Shown here: piece by piece, positions 17,582-25,996 of the stretch
Position numbering within the stretch: position 1 is the first letter of the stretch
Layout of the letters: each line of letters begins with the position of its first letter
Assembly: GCA_017744495.1 (NCBI GenBank)
Contig: JAGIBE010000011.1
Location: forward strand, 1 to 48,708
DNA length: 48,708 nt
Source of the DNA: Caulobacter sp.
Lineage (GTDB): Bacteria > Pseudomonadota > Alphaproteobacteria > Caulobacterales > Caulobacteraceae
Direction: 5' to 3'
The notes under the pieces: model-generated
Seen by the model: the letters and a program-made list of their open reading frames with translations, nothing else
The model's database searches: none
What the model was told of the DNA's origin: nothing
Position numbers and translations under genes: made by a program

Positions 17582-17851
17582 CCTGACTTCGATGGGCCGT
17601 GTCTATGGCCGCCATCCTGCATAAAAAATCATGGCGGGCGCCCCGCAATGTTGCACCCAGAGCCTCAAAGCTCGCCTTCCTTCCAGCGGGCGGTGGCGGC
17701 TATTGCGAATATTTCTAGTCTGACGAACTGTTGCGGTTGCGAAAACGTCGTGAGTTCGCTCGTATTTGATTCACACAACAAGAAAATGTCGGCCGGGAAG
17801 CCCCATAGAGGAGAAGCAAACGCGCACATAAAGCGCCAATAGGGGGTTTTA
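17582..17851 (+). other. AT-richer leader of the second TonB receptor
   Basis: About 270 bp without a credible gene and clearly AT-richer than its surroundings. It presumably holds the promoter and 5' leader of the TonB receptor at 17852, whose ribosome site is the GGGGG eight bases before the ATG. No clear -35/-10 pair or operator palindrome was seen. Confidence 0.45.
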
Positions 17852-20521
17852 ATGAATAATCGATCGCGAAATATTCTAGTCGCGGGGGTTTCGGCTCTTT
17901 CTATCTCCATGGCGTATACTGGTTTGGCCCACGCCGACGAGCTGCCCGTCAAGACGGCCGATCCGGCCGCGACCGAGGTCGAGACCGTCATCGTCCTCGG
18001 AACGCGCAGGACCGACCGATCAGTGGTGGATTCGCCATCTCCGATCGACGTCTTCGGCGGGGAGGAACTCAGCCGTCAGCCGGCCGCCGACATGCTGGAT
18101 GTGGTCAAGAACCTCGTCCCGTCGTTCTACGTCCCGCAGAACACAATTTCCGACGCCTCGACCTTCGTGCGCGCGCCGTCCTTGCGAGGCCTCGGCGCCG
18201 ACCAGGTTCTCGTGATGATCAACGGCAAGCGCTACAATCGCTCCGCGCTGGTCCAGGTGGTGACGGGCGGCGACACAGCCCTGTCTCTGGGCGCCCAGGC
18301 CGTCGATCTGTCGATGATCCCGTCGATTGCTATCAAGGATCTGCAGATCCTGCGCGACGGCGCGACCGCCCAATACGGTTCCGACGCCATCGGCGGCGTC
18401 ATCAACTACGGCATCCGCAACAATGACAGCGGCGTCGAGCTGCAGGCGCGGTACGGAAAGACTTATGCCGGCGATGGCCGGAGCTATCAGTTCGCCGCCA
18501 ACGTCGGCTTCAAGCTGTTCGACGCTGGATTCGTCAACCTGTCGGGCGAGTACTTCGACGACGGCCAGACGAGCCGCGGCGCCACTCGGCCCATCGCGGC
18601 CGTCTTCGCGGCGAACAACCCGACCCTCGCCCCGCAGTTGCCCAACTATCCCGGTCCGGCGCAGATCTGGGGCACGTCGCCCACGAACGGCTACAAGCTG
18701 TTCCTCAACTCGGCCTACGACGTCAGCGAAAACACCAGCATCTACCTGACGGCCAACCTGGGACATCGCGAAGCCGACCAGAGTTTCAACTATCGTTCAC
18801 CGATCTCAGCCCCGACGCCGCTTGTGGTGGACGACGGCACGGGTACGCCCGCCACGCGCTCGCCGGGTCGCAACGGCGCCTTCGCCCCGATCTACCTGAC
18901 GCCCTGTCCGACCGGCAACGCCACCTGTCCCACAGGCGGCTTCGTCAAGGACGGCAACATCTTCAACTTCACGTCGGTCTACCCCGCCGGCTTCACGCCG
19001 CGTTTCCAGGGCGTGGTCGAGCAGTTCTACGGGACCATGGGCGTCAAGGGGGAGGCCGACAGCGGTCTGACCTACGACCTGTCGGGAACCCTGGCGAAGA
19101 ACTCGCTCGACCTGGCGATGACGAAATCGCTCAACGCCTCCTTCGGGCCCCAGAGCCAGAAGGAGTTCAAGTTCGGTAAGCTGATCCAGCGCGAAACCAA
19201 CCTGAACCTCGACCTGACCTATCCGATCGAAGTCGGCTTCGCGAGCCCGGTCACCCTGTCGGGCGGCGCCGAATATCGCCATGAGGAATATGAGGCCACG
19301 GCCGGCGACCTGCAGTCCTACGCTGCGGGGCCCTACGCGGTTCAGCCGCTGTACGTGCAGGTTTCTCCCGGCGTCTATGCCCGCTCGCTGACCGCGGGCG
19401 GCGCGCCCGAAACCGCCTCCCAGTCGCCCGGCGCCAGCGGTTACGGCGGCACCAGCCCGGCGTCGGCCAAGACCTCGACCCAGAGCAACTATGGCGTCTA
19501 TCTCGGCGCGGAGACCGACGTCACCGAGGCCTTCACGGTCGGCGTCGCCGGACGCTATGAGGATTACGACACGTTCGGCGACACCGTCGTCGGCAAGGCG
19601 AACGCCCTCTACAAGCTGACGGACATGTTCTCGGTGCGCGGCACTGTCGGCACCGGGTTCCACGCCCCGTCTCCCGGGCAGAGCAATACGGAAATCCTGA
19701 CGACCGCCTTCGCCCCCGGCGGTGAGCAGGTCCAGACCGGCACCTATCCGGTGACCAGCGCCATCGCGCAGTATTTCGGCGCGAAGACCCTGACGCCCGA
19801 GAAGTCCACCAACTACGGCGTCGGGTTCATCTTCAGCCCGATCAGCAACTTCACCCTCACCGTCGACGGCTATCTGATCAAGGTGAAGGACCGCATCAGC
19901 ATCACGAGCACTTTCGATGTCACGGCGGCCGACATCGTCGCTCAGCCCGCGCTCGCCGCGGTCGGCGTCGGCGGCGCGGTGGCCTACTTCACCAATGGCT
20001 TCGACACCAAGACCAAGGGGATCGACGCCGTCGCCAGCTACAGCACCGATCTTCTGGACAACCCGCTGCTCCTCTCGCTCGCCTATAGCTACAACAAGAG
20101 CGAAGTCACCAAGTTCGACCCGGTGGCCATCGGGGCCGATCGGATCTACGACATCGAGCACATCACGCCCAAGCACCGCGCCAATGTCTCGGCGAGCTAC
20201 CAGGTCGGCGGCTTCTCGATCAACGCCCGCGGCAACTACTACAGCAGTTGGAGCACCGACCAGGACTATCCGGGCCAGACGTTCGGCGCGAAGGTCACGG
20301 CCGACCTCGACGTCAGCTACACTATCGCGGAAAAATATACGGTCACCGTCGGGGCCAACAATCTCTTCGACGAATATCCGGACAAGCTCGCCCCGACCAC
20401 GGCCAACCCGATCTATGCTCTGACCAACAGCACGGCCGACGGCCAGATCTATCCGCGCTCGGGCGGTCCCTTCGGCATGAACGGCGGCTTCTGGTACGCG
20501 CGCCTGAAAGTGAAATACTAG
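17852..20521 (+). CDS. TonB-dependent receptor (889 aa)
   Basis: An outer-membrane receptor with a signal peptide (ILVAGVSALSISMAYTGLAHA) and a TonB box (VETVIVLGTRRTD). The plug domain carries APSLRGLGADQVLVMINGKRYNRSALV and LQILRDGATAQYGSDAIGGVINY, and a beta barrel ends LKVKY. It is shorter than the 1021-residue receptor upstream and belongs to the broad TonB-dependent siderophore/vitamin/oligomer group. No anti-sigma-signalling (STN) domain is present, so it is not expected to signal to an ECF factor. It stands alone between a leader and an intrinsic terminator. The substrate is unknown. Confidence 0.92.
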   Translation: MNNRSRNILVAGVSALSISMAYTGLAHADELPVKTADPAATEVETVIVLGTRRTDRSVVDSPSPIDVFGGEELSRQPAADMLDVVKNLVPSFYVPQNTISDASTFVRAPSLRGLGADQVLVMINGKRYNRSALVQVVTGGDTALSLGAQAVDLSMIPSIAIKDLQILRDGATAQYGSDAIGGVINYGIRNNDSGVELQARYGKTYAGDGRSYQFAANVGFKLFDAGFVNLSGEYFDDGQTSRGATRPIAAVFAANNPTLAPQLPNYPGPAQIWGTSPTNGYKLFLNSAYDVSENTSIYLTANLGHREADQSFNYRSPISAPTPLVVDDGTGTPATRSPGRNGAFAPIYLTPCPTGNATCPTGGFVKDGNIFNFTSVYPAGFTPRFQGVVEQFYGTMGVKGEADSGLTYDLSGTLAKNSLDLAMTKSLNASFGPQSQKEFKFGKLIQRETNLNLDLTYPIEVGFASPVTLSGGAEYRHEEYEATAGDLQSYAAGPYAVQPLYVQVSPGVYARSLTAGGAPETASQSPGASGYGGTSPASAKTSTQSNYGVYLGAETDVTEAFTVGVAGRYEDYDTFGDTVVGKANALYKLTDMFSVRGTVGTGFHAPSPGQSNTEILTTAFAPGGEQVQTGTYPVTSAIAQYFGAKTLTPEKSTNYGVGFIFSPISNFTLTVDGYLIKVKDRISITSTFDVTAADIVAQPALAAVGVGGAVAYFTNGFDTKTKGIDAVASYSTDLLDNPLLLSLAYSYNKSEVTKFDPVAIGADRIYDIEHITPKHRANVSASYQVGGFSINARGNYYSSWSTDQDYPGQTFGAKVTADLDVSYTIAEKYTVTVGANNLFDEYPDKLAPTTANPIYALTNSTADGQIYPRSGGPFGMNGGFWYARLKVKY

Positions 20522-20574
20522 GCCTCTCGAACGATCGGGCATCGCCGGCCCCGCGGTGGGCGATGTCCGGCGCG

Positions 20575-20606
20575 AACGCCGTCTGGACGATTCCGGACGG
20601 CGTTTT
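20575..20606. terminator. Intrinsic terminator between convergent genes
   Basis: A long hairpin with stem 20575-20587 and 20592-20604, one G-T pair and loop CGAT, runs into TTTT at 20603-20606. It lies after the TonB receptor and before the convergent anti-sigma gene. A weaker hairpin (CATCGCC/GGCGATG, 20540-20565) precedes it. Confidence 0.7.
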
Positions 20607-20683
20607 CGCATGACGGGCGCCAAGCTCTTGCGAAGATTGGCTTGACCCTCGTCGGATAGGTGATGCTCGGAACAGATCGGCGC

Positions 20684-21424
20684 TTAACGCCAACCTTTCG
20701 CTCGCGCCGTCTCCTCGGCGTTCCTGTCGAGCGGCGCACCATCGATCATGTCGTCCGTGGCCGCTAAGACAGCCGCAGGGAGCTCCGCGCCCGCCGTGCG
20801 GTAGGTCGCGACCTGGGAGGTCATCGGGCTGGCCACACGCAGGCGCCAGGCGTCGGCGTGTCGACAGGCGAGACCCGCCACGCCTTCACGGCCGTTGGGT
20901 TGGAAGGTCCGGCAGTAGGTCCCCTCTTTGTCGCGGAAACTGAGACCGATGCGGATCGGCCCCGAGACGTCGGCCGCCGTCTGGCGGTCGAGCGCGCGAG
21001 CGAGGGCGCCGGTGGCGACCAGGGCCTGACTGTCGCCGCCGTCGAGGCCGACCGGTGACGGCTGCGCCAGGCGTCCGACCGCCAGTCCGACAACCAGGCA
21101 CGCGGCCAGGCCCGCCCAAGCGGGCAGGCGAAACGTCGGGCTCTGGGACCTCGGAGCGGCGGCGGGGCGCCGCCGATCAGCCAGACTCACCACCTCGCCC
21201 GAGGTCGGCGCGCCGTTGCGGATCGTCTCCAGCAGGCGCTCGGGCAAAGGCTCCTGAACGATCGGATCGTAATGACCGCGCAGCAAGGCCTTGAGATCCC
21301 CCTGCGCCTTCAGGCGAGCGGCGAGATCGATATCCTTGCGCGCGGCGCCCTCGACCAGGGCGCGGGTCGCGGGGTCGAGCTCGTCGTCCACATAGGCGGC
21401 CAGGATCCGGTCGTCGAAGGTCAC
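20684..21424 (-). CDS. Membrane anti-sigma factor
   Basis: A 246-residue protein. The N-terminal anti-sigma domain (DDRILAAYVDDELDPATRALVEGAARKDIDLAARL) belongs to the family that holds an ECF sigma factor inactive. One membrane helix follows at about 101-118 (AWAGLAACLVVGLAVG), then a periplasmic domain of about 125 residues with two cysteines (TYCRTFQPNG, GLACRHAD). The zinc-binding HxxxCxxC of ZAS-type anti-sigmas is not seen. Its ATG overlaps the TGA of the sigma gene (ATGA), so the two are translationally coupled. The periplasmic domain is the likely sensor; the signal is unknown. Confidence 0.85.
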   Translation of the reverse strand: MTFDDRILAAYVDDELDPATRALVEGAARKDIDLAARLKAQGDLKALLRGHYDPIVQEPLPERLLETIRNGAPTSGEVVSLADRRRPAAAPRSQSPTFRLPAWAGLAACLVVGLAVGRLAQPSPVGLDGGDSQALVATGALARALDRQTAADVSGPIRIGLSFRDKEGTYCRTFQPNGREGVAGLACRHADAWRLRVASPMTSQVATYRTAGAELPAAVLAATDDMIDGAPLDRNAEETARAKGWR

Positions 21425-21921
21425 GGGTGGGCTCCTTGATCGATAAGGGCTGTCTGCAGAGCCGCCCGGCCGCGCGAGAGGCGGCTAGTCACGGTGCCGA
21501 CGGGGGTCTCCAGCACGGCGGCGGCCTCGTCGTAGGACAGGCCCTCGATCAGCACGAGGGCGACGGCGACGCGCTGCTCGTCGGGCAGGGCGGTCATGGC
21601 GCGCTCGACGGCCGAGAGGCCCAGCCGCGCATCCAACGTGGCTGAAGCCGGGTCGGCCGCATGCTCGCCCAACTCGGGCGCGGCGGTGACCTTGCCCCAG
21701 CGGGTACGCCGGCGTGTTTCGTCGATCCAGGCGTTCTTCATGATCCGGAACATCCAGCTGTCGAGCCGCGTATCGGGACGCCACTGATCCCGCCGGACCA
21801 GGGCCCGCTCCAGCGTCAGCTGCGTGAGGTCGTCGGCGTCGGCCGGATCGCGGGCCAGGGCGCGCGCCATCCGCCGCAAGCGCGGGGCATGGGCGACGAG
21901 CTCTGATTGGAATGCGTCCAA
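21421..21921 (-). CDS. ECF-family RNA polymerase sigma factor
   Basis: A 166-residue sigma factor. Region 2 (RRMARALARDPADADDLTQLTLERAL and SWMFRIMKNAWIDETRRR) binds the -10 box. Region 4 (MTALPDEQRVAVALVLIEGLSYDEAAAVLETPVGTVTSRLSRGRAAL) binds the -35 box. Start TTG 21919-21921 is preferred. It has an AAGGCGA site upstream, and the predicted promoter -10 box at 21951-21954 would place the transcript start about 24 bases before it. A longer frame would begin inside the promoter palindrome. It forms an operon with the anti-sigma gene and is divergent from an S8 protease gene. Autoregulation is likely because its promoter shares a motif with the protease and Gly-rich genes. Confidence 0.88.
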   Translation of the reverse strand: MDAFQSELVAHAPRLRRMARALARDPADADDLTQLTLERALVRRDQWRPDTRLDSWMFRIMKNAWIDETRRRTRWGKVTAAPELGEHAADPASATLDARLGLSAVERAMTALPDEQRVAVALVLIEGLSYDEAAAVLETPVGTVTSRLSRGRAALQTALIDQGAHP

Positions 21922-21940
21922 GATTTCGCCTTCGTGTCCT

Positions 21941-21980
21941 TGTTGGATGGAACGATCCGGCCCGGACGTTCCATCCAACA
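21941..21980. promoter_or_regulatory. 40-bp near-perfect palindrome: bidirectional ECF promoter
   Basis: TGTTGGATGGAACG (21941-21954) and its exact complement (21967-21980) flank a centre that is itself TCCGG-C-CCGGA, with one unpaired A at 21955. On each strand the palindrome presents GATGGAAC-N13-CGTT: plus strand 21946-21970, minus strand 21951-21975. One copy points to the S8 protease, the other to the sigma/anti-sigma operon. A related copy precedes the Gly-rich gene at 23307. Confidence 0.65.
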
Positions 21981-22046
21981 CGAGCCAAACTAATTTATAG
22001 ATCCCGGCCGAGACAAAGCTTGGCTGAGGACATGTCAAGGAAGCGT

Positions 22047-23282
22047 ATGAACGGGCGATGGATCCTCGCGGCGATGAGCGCCTTGGCGCTGGGCGCGACG
22101 GCGTCGGCGCAGATCGCGCCGGGGCTGCCCGCCACGCCTGGCTTGCGCGATCCGCTCGCGCCTGTCGGCGACCTGGTGCGCGAGCCTCTGGAGCAGGCTC
22201 TTGGCGCTGTCCGCGCGCTGGATGTCGCCGACCTGCGACTGGAGCGCCTGACCACCCTAGTGCGGGCCAATCCCCGCGTTCTGGACCTCGACGATCGCGG
22301 GCAGGCGGTGGTGCGCGGCGAGATCCTCGCGATGGCGCCGAGCGAGGAGGCCTTGGCGCGCCTGAAGACGGCGGGCTTCTCGATCGCCCGTGAAGAAGAC
22401 GCCGACGCTCTGGGGCTGCGCATGGTCACGTTGCGTCCGCCGAGCGGCCTCAATATCCGCGCCGCCGTGCGGAAGGCGCGCGAGATCGATCCGGCCGGCG
22501 ACTACGACTTCAACCACCTCTATGCCGGGGCGGACGCAGGCGCCGCGGCCGCGGCCGCCGCCAGCTCGTCACACGCGCTGCCGGCCGGCCGCGTGGGCCT
22601 GCTGGACGGCGGCGTCGATCGGGGTCACATGGCCTTCAGGGGCGTGGAGATCGAACAACGCGGCTTCGCGCCGGGCGGCGGCCGCCCCAGCCGCCACGGC
22701 ACGGCGGTGGCGTCGCTGCTGGTCGGCCGCGGCTTCGGCGGGCTTGGTGCGGGGTCGCGACTCTATGCGGCCGATGTCTACGGAACAGGCCCGACCGGAG
22801 GCTCGGCGGCGGCGATCGTCGGGGCGCTGAACTGGATGGCCGAGGCCAAGGCGCCGGTGGTCAATATCAGCCTTGTCGGTCCGGACAACGCCACCCTGCG
22901 CGCGGCCGTAAAGGCCCTGCAGTCGCGAGGTTGCCTCGTGGTGGCGGCGGTCGGCAACGACGGCCCGGCGGCGCCGTCGCTCTACCCCGCCTCGTACGCC
23001 GGCGTGGTCGCCGTTACGGGCGTCGACGCCAAGGGACGCCTTCTGCCTGAAGCGGGCAAGGCCAGCCATGTCGACTTCGCGGCGCTCGGCTCCGGCGTGA
23101 AGGTCGCCACCCCAGGCGGGGGCACGGCCAGCGTGCGCGGCACGTCCTACGCCGCCCCCGTGGTCGCCGCGCATCTGGCGGCTCGAGCCGACATCGCCGC
23201 CCTGGCTGCTCTGGCCAGGGATCTCGGCGCGCCGGGACCAGATCCGGTGTTCGGCAAGGGTTTCGTGGGTTCGGTGCAGTAG
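22047..23282 (+). CDS. Secreted subtilisin-like (S8) serine protease
   Basis: A 411-residue protease with signal peptide RWILAAMSALALGATASAQ. The catalytic triad is visible: D186 (GLLDGGVD), H216 (RHGTAVASLLVG) and S366 (GTSYAAPVVAAHLAA). The oxyanion residue is N303 (AVGNDGP). Residues about 25-155 form an uncharacterised N-terminal region that may be a prodomain. ATG 22047 is chosen because AAGGAAG (22037-22043) precedes it; ATG 22032 has a poorly spaced site. Transcription probably starts from the bidirectional ECF promoter about 75 bp upstream. It probably acts in the periplasm or outside the cell; the target is unknown. Confidence 0.88.
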   Translation: MNGRWILAAMSALALGATASAQIAPGLPATPGLRDPLAPVGDLVREPLEQALGAVRALDVADLRLERLTTLVRANPRVLDLDDRGQAVVRGEILAMAPSEEALARLKTAGFSIAREEDADALGLRMVTLRPPSGLNIRAAVRKAREIDPAGDYDFNHLYAGADAGAAAAAAASSSHALPAGRVGLLDGGVDRGHMAFRGVEIEQRGFAPGGGRPSRHGTAVASLLVGRGFGGLGAGSRLYAADVYGTGPTGGSAAAIVGALNWMAEAKAPVVNISLVGPDNATLRAAVKALQSRGCLVVAAVGNDGPAAPSLYPASYAGVVAVTGVDAKGRLLPEAGKASHVDFAALGSGVKVATPGGGTASVRGTSYAAPVVAAHLAARADIAALAALARDLGAPGPDPVFGKGFVGSVQ

Positions 23283-23306
23283 TCTCGAAAAATTTTGGGC
23301 CGTTGG

Positions 23307-23331
23307 GATGGATCGTCACGGACCCGTCGTT
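23307..23331 (+). promoter_or_regulatory. Third copy of the ECF promoter motif
   Basis: GATGGATC-N13-CGTT has the same boxes and the same spacing as the two promoters in the palindrome at 21941. The spacer also shares GTC and TCGTT edges with the minus-strand copy. It lies 52 bp before the ATG of the Gly-rich secreted protein, so that gene probably belongs to the same regulon. Confidence 0.6.
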
Positions 23332-23382
23332 GGACCGGGTGGAAGCGCCGATGCGGCGCGGCAAGCCTCGAAGGATACGACG

Positions 23383-24141
23383 ATGTTCAAGCCCACCCTT
23401 TTCCTGACCACCGCCGCCCTGGTCGGCGCCCTGACTGTCGCGCCGGCCCAAGCGCAGCTTCTGGGCGGCGGACTCGGTGGCGGCGGTGCGGGCGGCCTGA
23501 CCGGCGGATTGGGCGGCCTTGCCGGTTCGGGCAGCGGTACGCTCGGCGGTTCGGGTCAGTTCGGCGCGCCCGACCTGGGCGGTTCCATCTCGCGGGGTCG
23601 CGGCGCCGGCGACGGCGTGCGCGACCGCGCGACGGGCGCTGGCCGCACCGCGGCCGACACGGCCGGCCGCGCCAGCGGGAAGGCCCGCAAGGCGGCCAGC
23701 TCGGCCAATCTGGACGCGACCGGCGCCTTGACGGGGACGGGCTCGATCACCGGCGCAGGCGCTTCGGGCCAAGGCTCGGGCGACGCTTCGGCCAGTGGCG
23801 GCCTGGGCCTGCCGGATACGAGCGGGATCGCCAGCGGCGCGAGCTCAAGGGCTTCCAGCATCGCTTCGGCGACTCGTGATCGCGCTACTCAGACGACCAG
23901 CCGAGCGAAGGGCGCGGCGGCGGGCGCGGGCGACACGGTCCGTTCGGCCAGCCTGAACGGTTCGGGCAGCGGTTCGGCGTCGGCCTCGAAGCATGGCGCC
24001 TCGGCCTCGGCCGGTGGTTCGGGCGGGGGTCTCCTGTCGTCCGGCTCGGCCAATGGCGGCGGCTCGCTGGCCCTGTCGGCCGATCGCAACGGCGCCAATG
24101 CCTCGACCTCGGCCAACGGGGCCGCCTCGCGCGGCAACTAG
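23383..24141 (+). CDS. Secreted Gly/Ser/Ala-rich low-complexity protein
   Basis: A 252-residue protein with a signal peptide (MFKPTLFLTTAALVGALTVAPAQA) and a mature part that is almost entirely Gly, Ser, Ala and Thr with scattered Arg and Lys. It has no cysteines and no recognised domain. Repeated GGLGGL, SGSGSAS and SASAGGSGGG stretches suggest an unstructured or fibrous secreted polypeptide. ATG 23383 has AAGGA seven bases upstream. It lies 100 bp behind the S8 protease gene and has its own copy of the ECF motif. Basic sites such as DRATGAGR, RASGKARKAAS and RDRATQTTSR could be protease targets, which is inference. A coding sequence biased only by GC content is a minor alternative. Confidence 0.7.
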   Translation: MFKPTLFLTTAALVGALTVAPAQAQLLGGGLGGGGAGGLTGGLGGLAGSGSGTLGGSGQFGAPDLGGSISRGRGAGDGVRDRATGAGRTAADTAGRASGKARKAASSANLDATGALTGTGSITGAGASGQGSGDASASGGLGLPDTSGIASGASSRASSIASATRDRATQTTSRAKGAAAGAGDTVRSASLNGSGSGSASASKHGASASAGGSGGGLLSSGSANGGGSLALSADRNGANASTSANGAASRGN

Positions 24142-24246
24142 GCTTCCGGCGGCGCGCGCTCCGGGCGAGGGGAACCGCGCCGCCACCCCCGCCACCCCCG
24201 CCGCGCCGCCCTGGCGCCTTGTCGGGCGGCGTGTCGGCCGAATTAA

Positions 24247-24261
24247 TCCTCCTTAGGAGGA
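24247..24261 (-). repeat. Shine-Dalgarno-like palindrome over the trehalase stop codon
   Basis: TCCTCC-TTA-GGAGGA: a perfect six-pair stem whose loop and edge include the TAA stop of the trehalase gene (24253-24255, minus strand). It could be a weak terminator, but no T-run follows. Confidence 0.3.
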
Positions 24262-25842
24262 GGGATACAGCTCCAGCAGCGCACGCGTCACGCCATTGGT
24301 CCAGCCGAAGCCGTCCTGCAGCGGATACTCGCCGCCGCCGCCGGCCTTGGCCTCCTCGACGTCGTACTTCTCCAGCATCTTGCCGCTAGCCTGGTACTCG
24401 CGGGCGACAGTGGCCAGCCAGCGCACACTGATCGTTTTGGCCAAGTCGTCCTCGCCGTATCGCCGCAAGCCCGAGACGGCCACCCACTGCAGCGGGGCCC
24501 AGCCGTTGGGGGTATCCCACTGTTGACCGGTCGAGACCGTGGTGGTGCGCAAGCCGCCTGGCGCCAGCAGCAGGGCGCGGGTCGTGGCGGCCACGGCCTT
24601 GGCCTGGGCCGGGCTCGCCGTCCCGACGAAGAGCGGATAGAGGGTCGCGGCGCTGGGGTGGTCCAGTCGCGTCCGTTCGCGCCACTGATAGTCCAGGTAG
24701 AGCCCGCGCGGAGCATCCCAGAGATAGGCGTCAATCGCCTCCCGGCGAGCCTTGGCGCGGCCGCTGAATTCGGCGACGCAGGGAGCGTCCGCCAAGTCGG
24801 CGCAACCCTGGCTGATGGCCGTCTCCAGGCCGAACAGCAGGGCGTTGAGGTCTACCGGGATAATCGAGGTGGTCTGGATGGACTTCAGGCTCCTTCCGTC
24901 GGCCATCCAGCGCGAGCTGAAGTCCCAGCCGCTCTCCGCGCCCGAGCGCAGGTCGCGGAAGACGTCGCCGGCCGGACGGCTGGTGACCTCGCGGGCGGTC
25001 AGCACGTCCTCGCGATAGGACTCGTCGCGCGGCGTGGTCCGGTCGTCGGCGTAGCGGTTTAGAACCGAGCCGTCGGGCAGGGTGACCACGCGGCGATGCG
25101 CCTGGCCTGGCTTGAGGGTCTTTTCGCCGTCCATCCAGAAGGCGTGCTCGCGGCGCATCTGGTCGACGCGCGCCTTGAACCGCGCCTTGTCGGTCTTGTC
25201 CGTGAGCCCGACCATCGCGAAGTAGAACGGCGGCTGCGAACGGCTGAGATAGTAGGTGCGCGTGCCGTTGGGGATGTGGCCGTAGCGGTTGATCAGCCCT
25301 CCGAAGTCATCGACCATGTTCTCGACGGCGTCCTGGCGGCCGTCGGCGGCCAGGCCCAGCATCGTGAAATAGCTGTCCCAGTAATACATCTCGCGAAAGC
25401 GGCCGCCCGGCACCACGAAGGGCTTGTCCAGGGGAAGTGCGCTATCGCCGTCGACGGCCTTGACCGGCGCGCGCGTCAGCACCGGCCACAGGGCGGCGAT
25501 GTGGGCTTTCAGCGTGCTGCGGTCCTTCGACGGCGGCGGCGCGGCCGGGTTTTGCGGCAAGTCGAAATTGGCCCGCACGAAGCGCTTCAGCTCGGCGTCG
25601 GTGAAGGCGGCGTGGACGCGGTAGGCGGCCAGGATCTCGGCGGGCGGGCGCTTGGGCCTGGCGTCGACGAAGGTCTTGCCGTCCGGGAACAGCTTGCGCA
25701 TCTGCACCTGGTGGAACAGCTCGGCATAGGTGTCGGCAGGGGAGGCGACCTCGCTGGCATTGGTGGGAGCGGTCTGGGCGAAGACCGGCGCGGCGAGGGT
25801 GAACCAGGCGACGGCGGCGATTAGGACGTGGCGAGGGTTCAC
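24253..25842 (-). CDS. treA: Periplasmic alpha,alpha-trehalase (GH37)
   Basis: A 529-residue enzyme that splits trehalose into two glucose molecules in the periplasm. It has a signal peptide (VLIAAVAWFTLAAPVFAQ). Both GH37 signatures are present: PGGRFREMYYWDSYF and QWDTPNGWAP. The catalytic Asp is in the GWDFSSRW region, and the base Glu is in the GGGGEYPLQDGFGWTNG region. The start is GTG with GGAGGA five bases upstream. The length is normal for bacterial TreA. It lies downstream of an STN-domain TonB receptor on the same strand, with an intrinsic terminator between them, so it probably has its own promoter or relies on read-through. Confidence 0.93.
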   Translation of the reverse strand: MNPRHVLIAAVAWFTLAAPVFAQTAPTNASEVASPADTYAELFHQVQMRKLFPDGKTFVDARPKRPPAEILAAYRVHAAFTDAELKRFVRANFDLPQNPAAPPPSKDRSTLKAHIAALWPVLTRAPVKAVDGDSALPLDKPFVVPGGRFREMYYWDSYFTMLGLAADGRQDAVENMVDDFGGLINRYGHIPNGTRTYYLSRSQPPFYFAMVGLTDKTDKARFKARVDQMRREHAFWMDGEKTLKPGQAHRRVVTLPDGSVLNRYADDRTTPRDESYREDVLTAREVTSRPAGDVFRDLRSGAESGWDFSSRWMADGRSLKSIQTTSIIPVDLNALLFGLETAISQGCADLADAPCVAEFSGRAKARREAIDAYLWDAPRGLYLDYQWRERTRLDHPSAATLYPLFVGTASPAQAKAVAATTRALLLAPGGLRTTTVSTGQQWDTPNGWAPLQWVAVSGLRRYGEDDLAKTISVRWLATVAREYQASGKMLEKYDVEEAKAGGGGEYPLQDGFGWTNGVTRALLELYPSS

Positions 25843-25882
25843 GGCGTTCCTCCGAAGACAGACAGCCCAAGCTTCAAACGGG

Positions 25883-25918
25883 AAAACGCGGATCGGGTCC
25901 GAGGAGACCCGACCCGCG
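25883..25918 (-). terminator. Intrinsic terminator of the STN TonB receptor
   Basis: On the minus strand a GC-rich hairpin (25918 to 25887, 11 to 12 pairs with one mismatch) is followed at once by TTTT (25886-25883). It lies between the receptor stop and the trehalase start. Confidence 0.72.
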
Positions 25919-25996
25919 GCAGGAGAGTTGCTGGGGGAGCAACCCGTCCGCGGCTCCGACTGGGGGCGGCGCTGCGGCTCTGATCGGGAGAACCGG

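Noticed and set aside
18806-20623. Open frame of about 600 codons opposite the second TonB receptor
   Set aside because: Antisense to an unambiguous receptor gene and without any recognisable protein feature.
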